NCBI GenBank assembly: GCA_035544515.1
Contig: DATKEG010000067.1
Coordinates: 1-16,970, forward strand
From: DATKEG01 sp035544515
GTDB taxonomy: Bacteria; Acidobacteriota; Vicinamibacteria; Fen-336
Length of the DNA: 16,970 nt
Direction: 5' to 3'
Shown in pieces: positions 14,427 to 16,970 of the stretch. The notes beneath the pieces were generated by a model. It ran no database searches, was not told the origin of the DNA, and saw nothing but the letters and a program-made list of their open reading frames with translations. Made by a program: the position numbers and the translations under genes. How positions within the stretch are numbered: the first letter of the stretch is position 1; each line of letters opens with the position of its first letter.

Positions 14427-14585
14427 TCACGCCAGCGGCCGCCACGGCGGGTTGCCGGGCCAGTCTTCGAAGCGCGTCTCGCCGAGTCGCGCGCTATCGC
14501 CCGGAACGAGTGTGCGCTCGCTCAACGTCGCGCCGAAGTAGCGTCCCTGCGGGTCCGTGACTACTTCGCGCGGCGGGCGGCGGGC
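14427..14585 (-). pseudogene. Unidentified coding remnant directly after the GH51 stop codon
   Basis: In the same frame as the GH51 gene, after its TAA, 52 further sense codons run to a TGA at 14429-14427. The sequence (VVTDPQGRYFGATLSERTL ... LGETRFEDWPGNPPWRPLA) has GC-rich third positions and reads like the C-terminal end of a protein, but I do not recognise the family. It has no start codon of its own. It could be the tail of a lost gene or, less likely, a read-through extension of the glycosidase. The whole stretch 14132-14585 therefore holds only gene debris. Confidence 0.35.
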
Positions 14586-16526
14586 TTAGTTCGCCTGGAT
14601 CTCGATCACGGCGACGGTGTACGGGGGCAGCTCGAATGCCATGTCGCGCGTGTAGGGCTTCGTGGTTTCCAGGCGACGGAGCTTGTCGGGTTCGGCGAGC
14701 GAATTCGCCTCGTCGAGGCCGGCCGTGAGGGTGACGAGCTTCACGGTGGCGTTCGCCGGCACGCGTGAGCCCTGGAGGCGCGTGAGCAGAGTGTGCTGCG
14801 CGCCGTCGTAGTTCACGGCCTTGATGATGAGGCGGCGGCCGTCGGCCGTGCTGGTGGCGATCGCGTCCACGGTGTTCGGCGTCCAGTCCTCGGGTTTCAT
14901 CTGCGAGATCGCGTCGAAGAACTCCGCGCGCCGGGGAATGTCCTTGAACGTGCCGGACGTGAAGGCGTGACGCCGGGGCGCGTAGTAGTCGCGAAACAGC
15001 TTCTCGGCCACGTATCCGGAGCCCGCGAACCACGACACGTGGTCGTGGTAGATCCACGCGCGCCACTCCGGATCGTCGGTGGTGTTGCGCATCAGCAGCG
15101 CCGGGGCGGACAGCGCCAGCGCCGGGCTCAGCTTCTCGTAGGAGAGCAGGCTGCCGGCCGCGTGCAGGCCCGCCCGCCAATCGTAGGTGCGGGACGCGCC
15201 CCACTCGAGCACCGCGATCTCGATGTCCGGATGAGCGGAGCGGCGCACGTACTCGACCAGCTTCTCGAGGTAGTCCTCGATCCGCCGCACGCCGGTCGCG
15301 TAACTCTCCGGCTCGTACTCGTAGTTGTGGGTGCCGAGGATGTCGAAGTTCCGGCCCGCGAGATCGATCAGCTTCTCGCTCCAGTTCATGTCGTTCGAGC
15401 GCTTCTGTCCGCAGGCGACGATCTTGGACTGCGGCGCGATCTCCCGCAGCCGCGGGCCGTACAGATTGACGATCGCGGCGTACTGGTCGGGCGAGAGCTT
15501 GTGGTTCATCGGCTCGTTATCGATCTGGATGTAGGGCACGCGATAGGGCTCGGGGTGGCCGTTGGCGGCGCGCCGGCGGCCCCACTCGGTGGTCGGCGGA
15601 TCGACCAGGTAGTGCACCCACTCGAGCGCGTATTCGAGTTGCGCCGGATCCGTGCCGGTCGCGGCCAGGACGATCATGGGCGCCGCTCCGAGCTGCCGGC
15701 AGAGCTCCAGGAACTCGTCGGTGCCGAAGCCGTAGTAGTCGGAGTATCCGCCCCAGATCGTGTTCGGGTTGTACTTGCGGGAGACCGCGGGGCCGATGCC
15801 GTCCTTCCACTTGTAGATCGAGGCGTAGGAGCCGCCCGGCCAGCGGAGGAACGGCGGGGCCAGGCCCTTCAGCGCGGCCAGCAGGTCCGGGCGCAGCTTG
15901 CCGCTGTCGCGTGCGCCGGCCCGCATGAGCGAAATGAAATCCACCAGCACGGAACCCGTCCCCGTCGCGACGAGCTCGAGCGACGCCTGCCGATCGGTGG
16001 CCGAGCTCGTGAACTCGAACGCGACCTCCTGCCAGCCCGCACGGTTGGTTCTGAGCGGCGCCTTCGCGAGCTCACGTCCGGCCCCGCTCACGATGCGCAG
16101 GCTCAAGGCCAACCTACCCTGCTCGGGATCGAGCCAGAGAGAGCCGTCATACCGCTGCCCCGCTTCTACGTGGAGGCGGCCCTGGCGTATTCCAACCGTG
16201 CCGGCCCGCGCGGCGAGGCGCACGCTGTGCTCGCCCCGCTCGAACTTCGTGGCCACCAGAGTGGCCTCGCCATCTTTGCCGGAGGGCGTCCAGTAGTCCG
16301 CGAAGTCCTTGCCTTCGAACCCCTGGCCGCGGACTTGCTCGGCGTACAGGCCGTCGACGACCGAGTGGTTGATCTCCTCGAGAAAGTGTCCGTAGATGCG
16401 CTCGTCGATCGTCCCCGCGACGCGATCGGTATCGACCAGCAGCACCGCGACTCCCGAGTCGGCGGCGTGTGCAACCGTCGCCGCGAACGCGCACGCGAGA
16501 AAGACGGCCAGGCCTGTGCTCCCCAT
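14586..16526 (-). CDS. Secreted alpha-L-arabinofuranosidase-like glycosidase (GH51 type)
   Basis: This exported protein of 646 residues probably removes arabinofuranose side chains from plant or microbial polysaccharides. Residues 1-22 (MGSTGLAVFLACAFAATVAH) are a signal peptide. The start of the fold (YGHFLEEINHSVVDGLYAE) is typical of GH51. Residues of about 80-235 form a beta-sandwich like a carbohydrate-binding module. The barrel follows with RWPGGSYASIYKWKDGIGP, the acid/base Glu338 in QIDNEP, and the nucleophile Glu441 in VLEWGAS. A C-terminal beta domain completes it. ATG at 16526 was chosen because it gives the signal peptide and has GGAGAGG just upstream; the frame is open further to 16625. 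The NEP tripeptide differs slightly from the more common GNE of the family, so specificity is uncertain. Confidence 0.88.
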   Translation of the reverse strand: MGSTGLAVFLACAFAATVAHAADSGVAVLLVDTDRVAGTIDERIYGHFLEEINHSVVDGLYAEQVRGQGFEGKDFADYWTPSGKDGEATLVATKFERGEHSVRLAARAGTVGIRQGRLHVEAGQRYDGSLWLDPEQGRLALSLRIVSGAGRELAKAPLRTNRAGWQEVAFEFTSSATDRQASLELVATGTGSVLVDFISLMRAGARDSGKLRPDLLAALKGLAPPFLRWPGGSYASIYKWKDGIGPAVSRKYNPNTIWGGYSDYYGFGTDEFLELCRQLGAAPMIVLAATGTDPAQLEYALEWVHYLVDPPTTEWGRRRAANGHPEPYRVPYIQIDNEPMNHKLSPDQYAAIVNLYGPRLREIAPQSKIVACGQKRSNDMNWSEKLIDLAGRNFDILGTHNYEYEPESYATGVRRIEDYLEKLVEYVRRSAHPDIEIAVLEWGASRTYDWRAGLHAAGSLLSYEKLSPALALSAPALLMRNTTDDPEWRAWIYHDHVSWFAGSGYVAEKLFRDYYAPRRHAFTSGTFKDIPRRAEFFDAISQMKPEDWTPNTVDAIATSTADGRRLIIKAVNYDGAQHTLLTRLQGSRVPANATVKLVTLTAGLDEANSLAEPDKLRRLETTKPYTRDMAFELPPYTVAVIEIQAN

Positions 16527-16692
16527 CACCTCTCCAGCCTTCTCGAACGCAAACGGCGGTCTCGGGCCGATAATGGGCCACATCTGCCGGTTGCCGGCGC
16601 GGTCACCGCCTTGATGATGAAGCACATGGCGCCCCGCTGCGGTTCGATAAAATTCGCCCGGGAGCGCTTAGGTAGTACGAGAGGCGTTCACG

Positions 16693-16698
16693 TGTCAA
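16693..16698 (-). promoter_or_regulatory. Possible -35 box (TTGACA) upstream of the GH51 gene
   Basis: A perfect TTGACA is present on the minus strand about 170 bases before the GH51 start codon. The sequence 15-18 bases downstream (TACTACCT region) is only a poor -10, so the promoter call is weak. Confidence 0.25.
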
Positions 16699-16699
16699 C

Positions 16700-16871
16700 C
16701 CCCCCGGGGTCCTCGAATCCGTGAAGCTGCCGGTCGAGTTCGGAACCGACCGGAACGTCCCTTGGAAGATAGCGCTTCCGTCGGGACACTCTTCCCCGAT
16801 CGTCGGCAACGGCCGGGTCTTCCTGACCGGCTTCGAGCAGGAGACCCTCGTCACCCTCTGCGTGCGCGCCG
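16700..16871 (+). pseudogene. PQQ-type beta-propeller protein fragment
   Basis: The plus frame gives VKLPVEFGTDRNVPWKIALP, then SGHSSPIVGNGRVFLTGFEQ, then ETLVTLCVRAG. This matches the first blade of PQQ-binding-like (BamB-type) beta-propeller proteins, which follow the pattern LPVEFGPxxNVVWKxxLPxGHSSP. The GTG at 16721 lies inside the conserved part, no signal peptide precedes it, and after about 16871 the similarity stops. Both ends therefore appear lost. This is probably a remnant of an exported propeller protein cut by rearrangement. Confidence 0.55.
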
Positions 16872-16874
16872 GGT

Positions 16875-16970
16875 GTACAAGCCGCCGCACCCGGTGTCTA
16901 CCGACGCCATCGACCCGAAACGACGGCGCTGTACGAGGTGGTGCGGGATAACCTCGAGACGCTTTACGGG
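16875..16970 (+). mobile_element. IS91-family-like transposase, N-terminal coding fragment
   Basis: In a different plus frame from the PQQ fragment, codons from about 16896 to the window end read VYRRHRPETTALYEVVRDNL then ETLYG. This resembles the start of IS91-type transposases (YRPRxPExTxLYxVVxxHLETxxx), which go on to a zinc-binding domain beyond the window. There is no ATG, GTG or TTG in frame between the PQQ part and this segment, so its start is unclear and it may itself be a fragment. IS91 elements move by rolling-circle transposition and leave no terminal inverted repeats, so none are expected. Confidence 0.5.

Noticed and set aside
14793..16724. 643-codon open frame on the plus strand opposite the GH51 gene
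   Set aside because: It is a shadow frame: GH51 motifs and both catalytic Glu are in the minus frame, while this one shows only biased composition.

Overview
The window is high-GC bacterial DNA with dense gene packing on both strands. It encodes signal-peptide proteins, a SPOR-type domain and a periplasmic HtrA protease, so a Gram-negative cell plan is likely. The style of LigA, the orphan NtrC/NtrX-type regulator, the secreted glycosidases and the PQQ-propeller and IS91-like remnants would suit a soil Acidobacteriota-like or Methylomirabilota/Rokubacteria-like lineage. This is an impression only, because no rRNA or other strict marker is present.

Layout from left to right. Positions 1-410 hold the 3' end of a TPR/SPOR-like gene. 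It is followed closely by a TPR plus peptidase-MA (HELAH) protein on + that ends at 1669. A GalE-like nucleotide-sugar epimerase (-) converges on it three bases away. Next comes the RNase P RNA gene rnpB (-, 2674-3070) with a recognisable sigma-70-like promoter. A large polytopic GT-C-like membrane protein (-, 3117-5747) carries three tandem beta-sandwich repeats. It is divergent from a signal-peptide-bearing GH130 protein (+, 5816-6832) whose TATAAT box lies only six bases before its GTG.

From 14055 down to 6834 there is one long minus-strand run in the order tatD - yajQ - polyprenyl synthetase - ligA - htrA - sigma-54 response regulator. Three junctions are tightly coupled: yajQ/ispB with a 2-nt gap, an overlap at ispB/ligA, and a 4-nt GTGA overlap at htrA/regulator. 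The run mixes housekeeping (isoprenoid-quinone side chain, DNA ligation) with envelope stress (HtrA) and an NtrC-family regulator that has no histidine kinase beside it.

Positions 14100-16970 look like a decaying accessory zone. They hold a Rieske ferredoxin pseudogene, an unidentified reading-frame remnant, an intact secreted GH51-like arabinofuranosidase, a short PQQ-propeller fragment, and what looks like the N-terminal coding part of an IS91-family transposase running off the window.

The most notable observations follow. The adenylation lysine of LigA (KxDG) reads Asn. LigA has no ATG/GTG/TTG start for its conserved first domain and may start at ATT overlapping the ispB stop codon. At least two genes have a -10-like box placed as for leaderless mRNAs. 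The membrane protein carries a triplicated beta-sandwich domain opposite a secreted GH130. I found no CRISPR array, tRNA gene, rRNA gene or complete mobile element, and no convincing new multi-gene system.
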